From: Gautieria morchelliformis
Lineage: Eukaryota > Basidiomycota > Agaricomycetes > Gomphales > Gomphaceae
Direction: 5' to 3'
DNA: 64,000 nucleotides
Assembly (NCBI GenBank): GCA_015179125.1
Contig: WHVA01000351.1
Span: 1 to 64,000, forward strand
Shown: one piece after another, positions 1 through 11,706 of the stretch
How positions within the stretch are numbered: position 1 is the first letter of the stretch
How the letters are laid out: each line of letters opens with the position of its first letter
The notes under the pieces: model-generated
Told to the model about the DNA's origin: nothing
Seen by the model: the letters and a program-made list of their open reading frames with translations, nothing else
Database searches by the model: none
Program-made: the position numbers and the translations under genes

Positions 1-2
1 AA

Positions 3-548
3 TGCGAGGAGAACGACCCAAGCAAGTTCAGATGCATAAACTGCGACACGACAGGACACGCGTCATGGGACAAAACATGCCCGGTCTTCAGGCGCGTGCG
101 AAGCGGCGGAGAAAAGCGATCTGGAGCACATGTACCGATTTTTCCCGACGAAAATCCTTGGACCTGGGAGCAACAAGGGGAGGCTGAGAGAGCAGTGGAT
201 GCAGGGGACTGCTAAAACAGGTCAGGGAGCAGGAGGAGAGGAGATGGCGCACAGCCGAAGCGGAGGCCCGCACGGGAAGACAGATAATGGACAGAGGAGG
301 CGAAGAACAACAAACGGAACCAAACTACCAGACACACAGAGGACGAATGGGAAAGCCAAGGGCATGGAAGGGGTAAAGGGCAAGGGACGAACCCAAGAAT
401 AGGGCACATGGACCAAGGATGGCAGGAGAGAGGGCAAGGGAAGGACGGCAGAGCAGGCTAGACGACTACGGGATTGGAACGCACCGCGAACAGACGCAAA
501 CAGGACAGCAGCAGGACAACAACAATGCACCGATCCCACAATGAATAG
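3..548 (+). pseudogene. LINE ORF1 (gag-like, zinc knuckle), 3' part, broken
   Basis: Reading from base 3, a zinc knuckle is visible (C-x2-C-x4-H-x6-C: Cys codons at 33, 42 and 78, His at 57). A P-W-T-W segment follows, of the kind found near the end of ORF1 in fungal LINEs. ORF1 normally encodes the RNA-binding protein that packages the element's transcript. In-frame stops lie at 213 (TAA), 285 (TAA) and 459 (TAG). If these are ignored the frame runs to TAG at 546-548 and overlaps the ORF2 start at 541 by eight bases, the compact bicistronic arrangement expected of an intact LINE. The N-terminus is off the window. Confidence 0.75.
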
Positions 549-3500
549 AGCCGAACAACAGATCCAAAATTTGAGAATCAGACAACAAAACGTGAACAAG
601 TCACTCACCGCCACAGCGGAAATGCTAGCTAAGTGCACGGCTGATCACTACGATATCCTTGCGATTCAAGAACCATATATTGACTTTTTGGGAAACTCCA
701 GGGCCACGCATAGCTGGTACACAGTATATCCGAGGACGCACTTCCAGAACGGAGGGGCAAGGACGAGGTCGATGATACTGATACACAAAAAGATCGCGAC
801 GAGCGCATGGGGGCAATGGAGGTAGGATCGCCGGACGTCACAGCAATAAGCATCAAGACAAGCGCGGGTAAAATAGCAATCTATAACATATACACAGACG
901 TTGCACAGTCAGACAGCATAAGGGCCGTGGGAAAACACATACAAGACAAAGCGGCAGAAGAAGCCACACAGGGAAGGGAGACGGAAGAAATGCTATGGCT
1001 AGGGGATTTCAATAGGCACCACCCGCTATGGGATGAGCTACGCAATTCGCACCTATTCACCAGAGCCAATCTCGACGAGGTGCAAATACTGCTGGATGCC
1101 ATAGCGGAGCAGGGGATGCAGATGACACTGCCCAAAGGAGTGCCGACCCTGAAAGCGATGGCAATGGGAAACCATACTCGAACAGATAACGTATTCGCCT
1201 CACCTTCGCTAGCAGAGAGACTGATCATTTGCATGACAGTGCCGGAGGAGCGTCCACCAAAAACCGACCACTATCCTATAGACACGAAGATAGACCTCAC
1301 AGTCGAGACCGCCACGCACAGACCAAAACGTAACTACAGGCAGGTGGATTGGAAAGCATACAACAAGGCGTTAGAAACGAGGTTGGAACAATTCATAGAA
1401 GACCCAACCCCGAAGGACCAACGACAGTTCCATACCCACCTAGAGGCGCTCACCACAGCCATCCAGGACACCACGGAAGAGCTAGTGCCGATGAGCAAAC
1501 CCTCGCCATACGTAAAGCGCTGGTGGTCGCTCCAACTGACTCAGAAGAGGAACGAGATGAGGCGCTTGGGAAGAAGGGCTTACGCAAAGAGAAACGACCC
1601 GACGCACCCCACACACGAAGAGTACAGATGCGCCAGGAACAGCTATGCTGGAGCAATAGAAGACTCAAAAAAAGAGCACTGGGCCGAGTTCCTTGCAAGC
1701 ATCAATCACAAGACGGTGTGGACAGCGCACAGGTACGCCTCGGCGGGAGCATCGGACGGGGGGATGGCGAGAGCGCCGACATTGGTAATACAAAAGGACA
1801 ACGGCACAAAGCAGGTGGAGGAATCAAACGAACAAAAAGCAAACATGCTCTTCGACGCGTTCTTCCCGAAGACAATAGAAGGAACGGAACAAATCCCAGA
1901 GGACTTCGACTACCCGCCACCGGCATTCGAATACCAGCCAGTAACCGACGGGCAGATACGAAGAGCAGTAGACAGGCTCAATCGTCTCAAGGCGCCTGGA
2001 GATAATGGTATCCCTAATGAACTCATAAAACAGTGCATTAATGTCATCCTACCCTACATAGGCCCTCTTTTTCGAGCAACGTTCGACCTCGAGGTGTACC
2101 CACCTGAATGGAGAGATTCTATCACCAAGGTCCTGCGCAAACCGGGGAAACCCGATTACACGGTCCCAGGCACCTACAGGCCGATAGCCTTGCTCGACAC
2201 CATAGGAAAAGTACTATCAGCGTGCATTGCAGAGGACATAGTGAAAATGGCAGAGAAGCACCGGCTGCTACCTGACAACCACTTCGGGTGTAAACCGGGC
2301 AGGACGACTACGGATGCCATTCACCACGTGGTAGGACAAGCGAAGGACGCCTGGAGGATAGGAAGGGTACTAGGGGTACTATACCTAGATATAAAGGGGG
2401 CTTTTCCTAGTATCGTGCTGAAGAGACTGACTCACAACATGCGCAGGAGAGGAATACCGCGCGAGTACACGGACTGCATACACAGGAAAGTCCAAAATAG
2501 GCTAACAGTCGTCAGCTTAGATGACCACACCTCAGCGACCAGGCCCATAGGACGGGGAATGGACCAGGGCTGCCCCCTGTCAGCAGTCGCGTACCAATTC
2601 TACAACGCGGACCTCATCGACATCGCGCAGAGTAGCAGGGGAGAAGGCTGCGTGGGGTTCGTGGACGACACGACCCTAACAGCGGAGGGGAAGGACTTAC
2701 CTGAGGCATTCAGAAAGCTGACGGAAATGATGGAAAGGCCCGGAGGAGTGTACGACTGGGCGGAACAACATCAATGTCAATTCACGGTAGAGACGTTCGG
2801 GCTGATGGGTCTCACCAGGAGAAGAGAGAAAGAGCCGGCGAGACCGAGGAAAACCAAGCCGACAACGAGGCCGACAATAAAAATAGGAACTCATGTGGTG
2901 CGGCCCACGGTGGCTCACAAATTCCTAGGGGTGATAATGGATCAGGAGTTGAGGTTCAAGGAACACGTCAACTACGCTCTGAAGAAAGGGGAAGCATACG
3001 TGGGGCAGTACAGAAGATTGACAAAACCGTCGAAGGGGATAATAGCTAAGCACATGCGGACTTACTACCTAACTGTCACAATCCCGAGGATGTTATACGC
3101 CACTGATGTCTTCCTCACGCCAGAATCGAACAGGACCAAAGGAACGAAGGGCTACATAAACAAGTTAGCCAGAATCCAGAGACAGGTCGCGATAGACATC
3201 ACAGGAGCGCTGAGAACCATGGCCACAGACACGCTCGACGCCCACGCCGACCTCCTACCGTTCCCGCTGCTAGTGACCAAGATAGTGCACAGGGCGGCAG
3301 TACGGCTAGCGTGCCTGCCCCAGGGTCACCCGCTAGCAGAGAGAACGAGGAGAGCGGCTAGGAGTTACGTCAAACGCCACAGATCGCCATTACACGAGAT
3401 GATGCACGCCTTTGAGCTGAATCCAGACACAATGGAGAAGATCCATACGGTGGTGCTCGGGCCCAAGTGGGCCCCAGCATTCAACGCAAGGATCCCACCG

Positions 3501-4529
3501 TCCAAGGAGAAGGCGAAGGAGGAGATAGATGCTGACGAAGCAGAAGTGGTAATATACACGGACGGATCCTGCATAGAGGGCGGAGTAGGGGCTGCAGCAG
3601 TGATGTACAAGAACGGGAGGGAATGCAAGACGACAAGGCTGTACATGGGCCCAGAACATGAGCACACGGTCTTCGAAATGGAACTAGCGGGCGCAGCCAT
3701 AGGGGCGAAGATGCTCAACATGGAACGTGGAGGCAGATACACCATTGCCCTGGACAACCAAGCGGCTATACAGACAACGAGAAAAGAGCGCGCAATTCCC
3801 GGTCAATATCTCATCAACGCAGTCCATAGACAAATTCAGGGCGTAGTGCAACAACAGCCGGGAGCCAAAATCACTATGAGATGGGTACTGGGGCACGAAG
3901 GGGTAGCAGGGAACGAGAGGGCGGATGAGGAGGCGAAGAAGGCGGCGAGCGGAGAGACCAGCGAGGAGAGGGACATACCAATCGAGTGCCGGGGAACAAT
4001 GCCAACGAGCAGAACAGCAGAGGTCCAGAGACACGGCATGAGTCTGAAGCAGGGAGCGAGGGAAATCTTCGCTAAGTCACCTAGAGCTATGCGAGCGCAC
4101 GAGATTGACCCCACCATGCCATCAGCAGCCTTCACGAAAATCACGAAGAACATGCCGCGCAAGCAGGCCAGCCTACTCGTACAACTAAGGACGGGACATA
4201 TACCATTAAACAAGTACTTGCACAAGATAGGAAAAGCGGAATCACCCTTGTGCCAGGCGTGCGCGAGCACGCAGGAGACAGTACAGCACTACCTGTTTCA
4301 GTGCCGGGCATACAAGGAGCAGAGGCAAAAGCTGGAGAGAAAGCTGAAACGGCGAGCGAGGTCCCTAAAAACACTGCTAGGCGGGCACAAGGCACTAGAG
4401 CATCTATTTGGATATATACAGGACACGAAAAGGTTCAAAGATCAATACGGAAATGTAGCCCTACCACCGGCAAAAGAGGACACACGAGGAAGAGCAGATG
4501 GACGACAGCGCAGGGAGAGAAGGCGCTAA
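541..4529 (+). pseudogene. LINE ORF2: endonuclease-reverse transcriptase-RNase H, one frameshift
   Basis: ORF2 nicks the target DNA and copies the RNA into it. The N-terminal part (541-825) has the start of an APE-type endonuclease (A-I-Q-E-P-Y). The frame then shifts between about 800 and 822, and the remaining 1,240 codons continue to 4529. These contain the endonuclease motif G-D-F-N-R-H-H (about 999-1020), reverse transcriptase with its catalytic F-V-D-D at 2658-2669 (a variant of YADD), RNase H with Y-T-D-G-S (about 3555), F-E-M-E-L (about 3672), L-D-N-Q and A-D-E-E, and a terminal C-x2-C...H...C finger (about 4250-4305). Apart from the shift, the frame is open throughout, so the copy is fairly young. 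Confidence 0.92.
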
Positions 4530-4711
4530 ACACACCTCGCCCGCGAAGGCATGGACACGCTCGAGGCAATGCCTCTTGAGCATACTCAGAGCATAGATGT
4601 CTAAAGGAGAGGCGGGCCAAACGCAAGGAAGAAACTGTAAATACCGTCTTACATAGGGCGCTGCCCCAAAAGACGTAAAATTGGAAAAAAAAAAAAAAAA
4701 AAAAAAAAAAA

Positions 4712-4940
4712 CTTGATTTCCTTCGCTCCATCTCCTGTTCTTAGCACAGCGAGTCTAGCAAGACCTCCATCTCTCCACCTCAAATCCGCCTCAAGTTCTG
4801 ACTAACCCTCAGTTCAGTATATTCTGACTTCCGACCCATTTCCGAAATAACTAGGACAATAGTTCATTGGGGGCGTAACCTACAAGTTGAAGCCGCTGTC
4901 CTTTCCAGTTCTGACTTAGCGGAAATCTCAATACGTAACA
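4712..4940 (-). mobile_element. Fragment of an LTR (TGTTACG family), reversed
   Basis: The reverse complement matches the 5' portion of the solo LTRs at 16,953 and 26,230: it starts TGTTACGTATTG, continues through a GGCTTCAACTT block, and later has a GCTGTGCTAAGAACAGGAG block. It was cut by the LINE, whose poly-A ends at 4711. Its outer end at 4940 abuts the gypsy pol fragment. No target-site duplication can be tested. Confidence 0.75.
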
Positions 4941-4941
4941 G

Positions 4942-6894
4942 AGGATAAACTACTGGGACAAAGGTCTCAAATACTTCGAGACCCAGAAGAGCCTATCTGA
5001 CCACCAGGTCAGATGGTGGGAGTTTCTATCCCGGTTCAACTTCAACACCATACATGTTGACGGTGTAGAGAACAAGGTAGTGGACTGCCTGTCGTGCTAC
5101 TACGAGAGCGACACGAGTGATGACAATCACCCGGACCACATCTTCGTAAACGCAGATGCACAGCTGGACCTGGAAGGTGAGCTGCTGCCCACCGACCGAT
5201 ATATCAAGCTGTGAACAGGAGCAACGAGACAGTCTAACCACCTCGCAGAGAAGACAGAGGTGCGGATAATGGAATCCGCTGCATTAAACAAGGGCTCACA
5301 AAAGCCTGCGAACGGCGCCACATCACGCCACGATGATGATGATGTCAGAGTCATCGCCGCAGGTAACGATGGCGCGCCCCTGTGCCAGAGCATTGAACAA
5401 GGCGTAGACCTGTCCAAGGTCTTACGAGACGCGTACCATAGGGACGCCATGTTCTCAAAGATCATGGAGCAGCCAGACACGCACCCGAGATTCGGAATCC
5501 GTGACGGGCTGAATTGGACAAAGAATCAGCTCAAGAGAGATGTCATCGCCATCCCCCGATCTGTTCTTCAGGGGGGAAGGAGGCTGATCAAAATAAGCAT
5601 CGATCGAGCACACCAGATAGTCGGTCACTACGGCCATCTGAAGACATCGAACTATGTTCAAAGGTCATATTGGTGGCTGGGCATGAGCCCGGAGATTGAG
5701 TCATTCTGCACATCGTGACCGAAGTGCCAGATGATGAAAACCAGGCCACAATGGCCCAAAGGCTTACTACACAGCCTACCCATTCCGGATAGGCCGTAGC
5801 AGTCGATTGGCATCAACTTCATGGGGCCCCTGCCCAAATCTAATTACTGTGACTACCTGATGGTAGTCATCGATCGACTAACGTCGCACATCCACCTCAT
5901 CCCAACAACAACAAGCGTGTCAGCCAAGCGAGTAGCCTGGCGGTTTCTGAAAGAAATCATTTGACACCATGGAGTCCCAGACTCCATCATCTCGGATAGA
6001 GACTCAGAGTTTACGTCGATCTTCTGGTGTGAACTACAGCGACTCATGGGGACCAAGCTCCTCATGTCGACTGCCTTCCATCCCCAAACGGACGGAGCGA
6101 CTGAGTGCGCAAACCACTCGATGGGACAGATATTGTGCGTGGTCATCAGGGACGATCAGAAGGATTGGGCATTGAAATGTGCAATGGTTGAGGTCGCCCT
6201 CAACAGCAACGTCAGCGCAAGCACAGGGTTCGCGCCCTTTGAGCTGAATCACGGCTATATGCCGCAGATAGACCTCCCCATAGCTGCGGACACCCCGTTT
6301 AATGGGGTATCCCGGTTTGCACATCAGGCAAGATGGAACCTGATGGCGGCACATGATGCAATCATTGAGCATCGAGTGATGCAAACGTTTCATGCAAACA
6401 AGAAACGTATGGCGAGCGACAGGTACGCGGCCAACGACCGCATCTACCTCTCAACCCAAAACCTAACTCTACCGAAAGGAAGAGCCAGAAAACTCGTTCC
6501 ACGGTACATCAGACCATACCACGTCGTCGAGGCACATAACGATGCCTAGACGGTGACCCTTGAGCTTCCCGACGAGCTGAAAAGCCGTTGTATATCACCG
6601 GTCTTCCATTCAAGCCTCATACGACGATACGAGGCTAACAATGACAAATTGTTCCCTTGTCATGAGGCCAAGTCATTTTATGACTTTGGAGTGAATGATG
6701 ACGAGGAGTGGCTCGTCAATGAGGTTATGGCACATCAATGGATAAACTTGGCGGACCTGGAGTTCCAGGTCTGCTGGACCCTAGGCGGCATGACATGGGA
6801 ACCTATGTCATCGTGCAAAGATCTTGAAGCTCTAGATAACTATCTAGAGCTCCGGGGGGTGGGCAAGCCACGCAACCTCCCCAGATGCCGCTAG
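4942..6894 (+). pseudogene. Ty3/gypsy pol remnant: RNase H end, integrase, chromodomain
   Basis: One reading frame runs through the block with internal stops at 5212, 5716, about 5797, 5962 and 6547. It begins inside the RNase H end (K-Y-F-E-T-Q-K-S-L-S-D, then E-N-K-V-V-D-C-L-S). It continues with a zinc-binding integrase N-domain, H-Q-I-V-G-H-Y-G-H-L (one Cys position is now beside a stop), and the integrase core. The first catalytic Asp position reads Asn (I-G-I-N-F); the second, I-S-D-R-D, and the Glu in T-E-C-A-N are still present. A chromodomain-like tail follows (E-W-L-V-N-E...F-Q-V-C-W...T-W-E-P). Several stops are TGA where a family member would have CGA, which suggests C-to-T decay at CpG. 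Gag, protease and RT are missing. Confidence 0.88.
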
Positions 6895-6945
6895 ACACAT
6901 CTGTCACATGCACACCACGTGACGTGCTGGCCACAGCGCAGTTAA

Positions 6946-8995
6946 ATGTTCACCTCGGATCTTTCCAAGGGCGCATCACTTCTTGGAAGCAAACCACCAT
7001 CATCTCCCCACGAAAATGATGCCCCCAAAGATGGGATGGACGTTGATCCGTCAACATCCACGACACACTCAACGGCCCCGAGACAAGGCGCTGCAGACAT
7101 CCTATGAGCACCAGTCGACCAGGAAAACTGGATGATCGTAGGATGGGAAGACACTTTGGCAATCGTCCACCCGGATGATTGCAACACATGCACGGCTTAC
7201 GCTGAGCACCTATGGGCTGCAACAGGCACCCGCAAGGTGAAACTGCAGGATGAGGACATCGACGACGCCGTCGACGTGGCCTGGGGATGGCTCCCGAGGG
7301 GCATCGTGCGTGACGTGCGGGTGGAGCCCCTGCGGGACGTCCATGACCTCAAAAAGGAGGTCAAGGACTTGGAGCAGGCGGTTGAAGACTGCGACGATGC
7401 GCTCAAAGTCGAGCGCACCAAAGTAAAAGAGTTCGAGGAGCAGCTGAGTGCACTCCAGCTCCAGCTCAAGTTCGCACACAGAGCCTCAAAAAGGCCATGC
7501 CATGACCCGGCCACAGACCCAGTGGCCGGGCCCTCATCACCTCATGCCACAGCACCCTTTCCAGCACGAGCAACATCAGGACTAGCGTCCCAATTATCAG
7601 CTCCCACCCCAACGACAACGATGACAGAGGGGCGGAGTGCACCATCCGACGTGATGTACAGCGTCCCAGAAGGATGGGAATCCGATTCCTCCATCTGGAA
7701 GGCGTACGAGCTGGAAAGAGCTCAGTGTATAGCTGAGCAGCCAAAAAAGAAGCGCAATAAATTGCGCAGCACCCCCAACACCGTCAATGGTCTAGCCATT
7801 GTGAGGGAAAGCATGATCAGCGCATACCTAGCCGCATCACCGTCGCACACAATCAATGAACCTGCCCTACAATGGCAGGTAGAATTGATCGAGGCCCAGT
7901 ACATCAGGCCTCACGTGGACCTGCCGCCACTGGCGGGGACATTTCACCCTCCCTACCCGGGGGAGGGAGTGATCATACCACTCGGAGACCCGCCGATCTC
8001 TGAGACGGGCCTCCTACCATGACCGGTAGGAAAGACCCAACAGTGTCGTATGCAATGGTACGATGTCTGCCCGCTCAACGACACATGATTCGTTGATCTC
8101 CTAGCACGTGCAAAAGACATGCTGCAATCCTTGCACACATGCGATATGATCGGCGTGTTCAAGCGCATTGAGCACAAGCAGCGCACTCGCAATCCCAAAT
8201 GGTATTGTCTCATGATAGCGAGCGGTACCCCGCACGACATCGCCGCCATCCTAAGGGGTTGGATACACAACCCCGAAGTAATCCCTTCTGCCATCCGTGA
8301 CAACGCAGATGGATCCTTCAACCTGGACAACATGGACATCTATATGTGGTTGAAGGCCCTCGCACCCCGAGTTAAGAGGGTCGCATCACCTCTCAAGTTG
8401 AGACTCCTCAACTTGTTCAGCTCGACCAACCAATGGTTGAGCTTCGTTGATGCCAGGGAATGCCTGACACCGCAGAGCCCCAGCCTGCAGCTATCCATCA
8501 CGGGTCCATATCCCGTGGGAGGCCGAGCAGGCCCCGACATCCTGCTCACCGAGATAGCGTGATGGCTGGCCCACTACACCAGTGTCACTCCCGAACGAGT
8601 GGCGCACATTGAACATTATGTTGAATGCAGCCTCACTGGCGTGGCATTCAGTGCCGCCGCACGGGAGGGCCAAGAAAAGGTCTTCGAGACCAGCCACGTG
8701 AGGGCCGTGGTGCCATGACCACTCACCCATGCTCAGCTCGATCAAGAGCTGGCGCGCTTCTGGCCTCCTCCCCAGGCCGAGGACACGGCCGTCGAGGCCA
8801 TGCTCCGCGAGGACACTGGCCTCATCAACCAAGCGGACCTCGGCCAGTGGTGAGGTAGAGCCACCTCACCCAACCACCTCCACGGATGCGGAGGTGCCCC
8901 CGGAGGAGTCACATGCTCCACCGGCCCCATACAATGATGTCATCGTATCGGAATCTCTAGAGGACGCCATCATGGATGACCTCTATGAGTCCTAA
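6946..8995 (+). pseudogene. Extra ORF downstream of gypsy pol (coiled-coil protein), broken
   Basis: From the ATG at 6946 one frame runs through 8,850 with stops at about 7,105, 8,020, 8,089, 8,560 and 8,716. It then shifts to another frame that ends at 8995 with an acidic tail. The likely protein has an N-terminal Ser/Pro-rich segment, a G-W-E-D-T-L segment, a heptad-rich coiled coil (about 7,340-7,470, many Glu/Lys/Leu), and a long globular part with W-L-K-A-L-A-P. It lies between the chromodomain pol and the polypurine tract, so it belongs to the retroelement rather than to the host. I do not recognise its function. It is not a gag (no zinc knuckle seen) and not an envelope protein (no membrane segment seen). 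Confidence 0.65.
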
Positions 8996-9018
8996 TTGGT
9001 CCCCTATAGTTGTCTATA

Positions 9019-10227
9019 GAGGGGGAGGGTGTAAATAACCTATGTATCATACATGTATACTAGTTATTACATAATCCCAGTGGGCCCCTTAGGGACCCAC
9101 TGTATAGTTTATGCGTGGGAACCAGCCAGTGGTTCCCATCGCATCTTACCCTTACACTGTCACTATGTAGCATTCAGAATACCACTCCTTGGTCAAGTTC
9201 TGTTGTGCCCTTGTGACACAAGGCTTAAGATCGTCATCTTTACAAGCTCACTGCCACATCGCGCTACCAGCATCATCACTCAACTGCGCACGGGGCACAT
9301 CTCCCTAAACCACTTCCTCAAGAAAATCAAAGCTAGCGACTCCGCCCTCTGCAAGCACTGCTGCCAGCCGGAGACAGTAGGACACTACCTCAAATACTGC
9401 CGCAGGTTCGCCCGCCAACGCGAGCAGCTCAGACGAAGGGTGGGCAAGGCCACCCACTCAATCCCCCATTTGTTGGGAGACCCAAAGACACTAGCAGTGA
9501 CGCTTCAATTCATCCAAGACACCAGACAATTTCAACTATACAACGACATTGCACCGAAAGACTAAGCCCTAAACCCTTTTGCTCCTCTATTTGACGCTGC
9601 ACCATGCTGACACCAGCCTCTACCACAGTGCCCCATCAAGCTTCAGACTCAACTCTCAATTTATGCCAAGCTCTCATCATGAGGGATTGGCCCTCCGGTG
9701 CCTCCCCAGCCAATATCATTACACCCCAGTCCCACTGATAGTCCTCTCCCCCTTCTGCTTCGCACATCTGTTACACCCTTTTATTCCCAGATAGAGTGCC
9801 CACAGGCCACATGTGCTGGGAGATGCGGGGAGTTTTGACCACTACTGGGGGACCAGTGGTGGGATCCCTCCGCGGCAAGAGACAAAGATCCAGGGATGCA
9901 AACCATCCTCTTAAAAGCACGATAGGTTTAGAACCACATCTCCATCCCCGCCAGGGGCCAAGCACATCTGTGGGAACACCCAGTTATCCTTTGTCTTTGC
10001 AGACCTCTATTTCTATTTTATTTTACTCTTACACTAGGGAAGATACTATATCCTGTAGTCTTAGTGCACCATAAGCACTCAGCGCTTCAAGCACTCTAAT
10101 TGATACTCTCTCTCTCTCTCTCTCGACATGTTCACCTGTGGAGACGGGTTAGTTAGCTCTGGGATATAGTGCGGGCTGTGGACCTATGAGGTCCAGAATT
10201 GATGGTGGAGTTAGACTTGTAATTACC
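9019..10227 (+). mobile_element. Gypsy polypurine tract and 3' LTR, interrupted
   Basis: A purine tract (GGGGGAGGG, 9021-9029) is followed at once by TGTAAATAACC, the expected start of a 3' LTR. The LTR seems to run to about 9,242, is interrupted by a LINE fragment, and resumes near 9,795. It contains a CT microsatellite at 10,106-10,124 and ends around 10,225. The right-hand boundary is uncertain because no second LTR is in the window for comparison. Confidence 0.55.
9246..9565 (+). pseudogene. 5'-truncated LINE ORF2 C-terminus
   Basis: About 105 codons resemble the C-terminus of the LINE ORF2 at 541-4529 (Q-L-R-T-G-H-I, then a C-x2-C...H...C finger and F-I-Q-D-T). The sequence is clearly divergent, so it comes from a related but different LINE. 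It is truncated at its 5' end, as is usual for LINE insertions, and sits inside the gypsy LTR. The 3' UTR probably extends to about 9,790; no poly-A tail is seen. Confidence 0.8.
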
Positions 10228-10560
10228 TTCTATTTTATGGCCTTTAAAGAATAATCCACACCAATTTCATCCATTTAAAATGCTTGGTTGACCCACATAT
10301 AACTAATTGATTGGTCATTTATATTATTCATGGATTATCTAGTGTCTATGTACATGGTGATACCATTATAATATGCTGGATCCTCCACCGGCGCTGCTGT
10401 TGGAAAACCCCTTTATGGGTTAAAGGGGTTCTCCTTTGGTCTGGCAAAAATTCATCCACCTAAGGGATCGGTGATGCATCGGTGGATGCAACTCCGGTGG
10501 AAAATCCACCGGCCGACAATACCTGGTGGATTTTCCACTGGATTTTGGCAGTGTTCTTTC
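10228..10560. other. AT-rich spacer with two short palindromes
   Basis: No gene is seen. Two clear inverted repeats occur: AACCCCTTTA / TAAAGGGGTT with a 5-base loop (10,406-10,430), and CCGGTGGA / TCCACCGG with a 3-base loop (about 10,493-10,511). The second is followed by further TGGATTTTCCA-like blocks. These may be remnants of a small DNA element. Confidence 0.4.
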
Positions 10561-10566
10561 CTGCAG

Positions 10567-10870
10567 TGACTGCCTGCCAACTGGCTCAAAGCGACTTATG
10601 GGCCAATGGCTGCCACGTTCCTGATGACCATGCACAGAGCGAGCATGTTCATGTTTCAGCTCCTCAGCCTGGAATTCCAAAAGGGCCACCTAGTCCAGGC
10701 TCACCACTTCTGCGTACACACAGAAGTGTGCCCGGGTGATGTCGCACGGGGCATCCATCACTTTGCGGCTATGAACCCATACTGCGCAACAGTGGGGTAC
10801 TGTGTTAGTACATCAGGATAAAGCATGTTCTGTTGATGTATCGATAGCTTGTGTTTGCGTCTTGTAACTA
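10567..10870 (+). pseudogene. Decayed partial copy of the 3' end of the 56,574-57,818 gene
   Basis: This block aligns by eye with 57,567-57,877, including the 3' UTR (TTGATGTATCGATAGCTTG) down to CTTGTAACTA. Most differences replace CG in the gene by TG or CA in the copy, as in GAGCGCGTT to GAGCATGTT and TACGGG to TATGGG. This is the pattern left by deamination of methylated cytosine or a RIP-like process. The copy ends exactly where the first Helitron begins (A|TC at 10,870/10,871), so it was the Helitron's target. It has no intact ORF of its own. Confidence 0.8.
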
Positions 10871-11017
10871 TCTAAGAGTGAAACGCGCTCAGTGGGTTGT
10901 GGGCACACCACTGACAAATAATGTTACGTAAAAATTAGGTCAGCGGAGCGAGCGGCGCAGCCATGAGCCCTAGGCCTGGCCCAGGCCAGACCATTGACGC
11001 TGCGCAGCAGCGTCCCA

Positions 11018-11082
11018 GGTCACGTGACCGGTTCGCGACCATACGCAAGTGGTCCGTGCACGACCCTTCGCTTGGTATAAAG
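11018..11082 (+). promoter_or_regulatory. Promoter-like block: GGTCACGTGACC palindrome and TATAAAG
   Basis: The perfect 12-bp palindrome GGTCACGTGACC (11,018-11,029) contains the E-box CACGTG bound by bHLH factors such as Cbf1/Pho4-type proteins. TATAAAG follows at 11,076-11,082. The same arrangement occurs in copies 2, 3 and 5. Promoter activity is inferred from this conservation. Confidence 0.55.
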
Positions 11083-11706
11083 AGAGCGATGCTGCAGAAC
11101 CACACTCCCCACTGGTGTCCTCCTGCGTTCTGGCTGTGGTGGGCTTACTACTGCTCTGGCTGGGGTCTTGGTGTCTTTCTGTGTGTCTCTGGGTGTCTTT
11201 CTGTGTGTCTCTGGGTGTCTTTTGGTGTGTCTCTGGGTGTCTCTGGGTGTCTCTGGGCTTCTTGGCTGAAAATTGACACTAGCTTCTGCTTCAATGTCCT
11301 GTATATTTTTGATATTTTTTCGCAAATTGCTATCAATACACCTAACTTGCTATCCTTAATAATAGCCAACTTAAATATCCTGTACATTTTTTTGATATTT
11401 CTTCGCAAATAGAAATCAATAAATCTAACTTCCTAACCTTAATAACAGCCAACTTAAATATCCTGGACATTTTTTTGATATTTTTTCGCAAATAGATATC
11501 AATAACTTATTCGGACTTTGCTAAAGTTAATAACAACTTCTGTTTTAATGTAGTGTGTTTTTTTTGTATCTTTTTTCAAAAAATAAATATAGATATCAAT
11601 GAATTATCCCGACTTTGCTAAAATTAATGACAACAGCTGCTTAAATGTGATTTCTTTTCCTATTTTATATATGTCACAAAATAGATACTGATACATGTCC
11701 CTGATA

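Larger units (their letters stand above)
1..4711 (+). mobile_element. Tad-like LINE (non-LTR retrotransposon), 5' end outside window
   Basis: The element shows the order ORF1 (gag-like zinc knuckle), ORF2 (endonuclease, reverse transcriptase, RNase H, Cys-rich C-terminus), a short 3' UTR, and a run of 27 A residues at 4685-4711. The poly-A ends directly against a reversed LTR fragment (4712-4940), so the LINE inserted into that LTR. A target-site duplication cannot be checked because the 5' end lies off the window. The RNase H domain and the domain order fit the Tad group of fungal LINEs. The copy is dead: ORF1 has three stops and ORF2 has a frameshift in the endonuclease domain. Confidence 0.9.
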
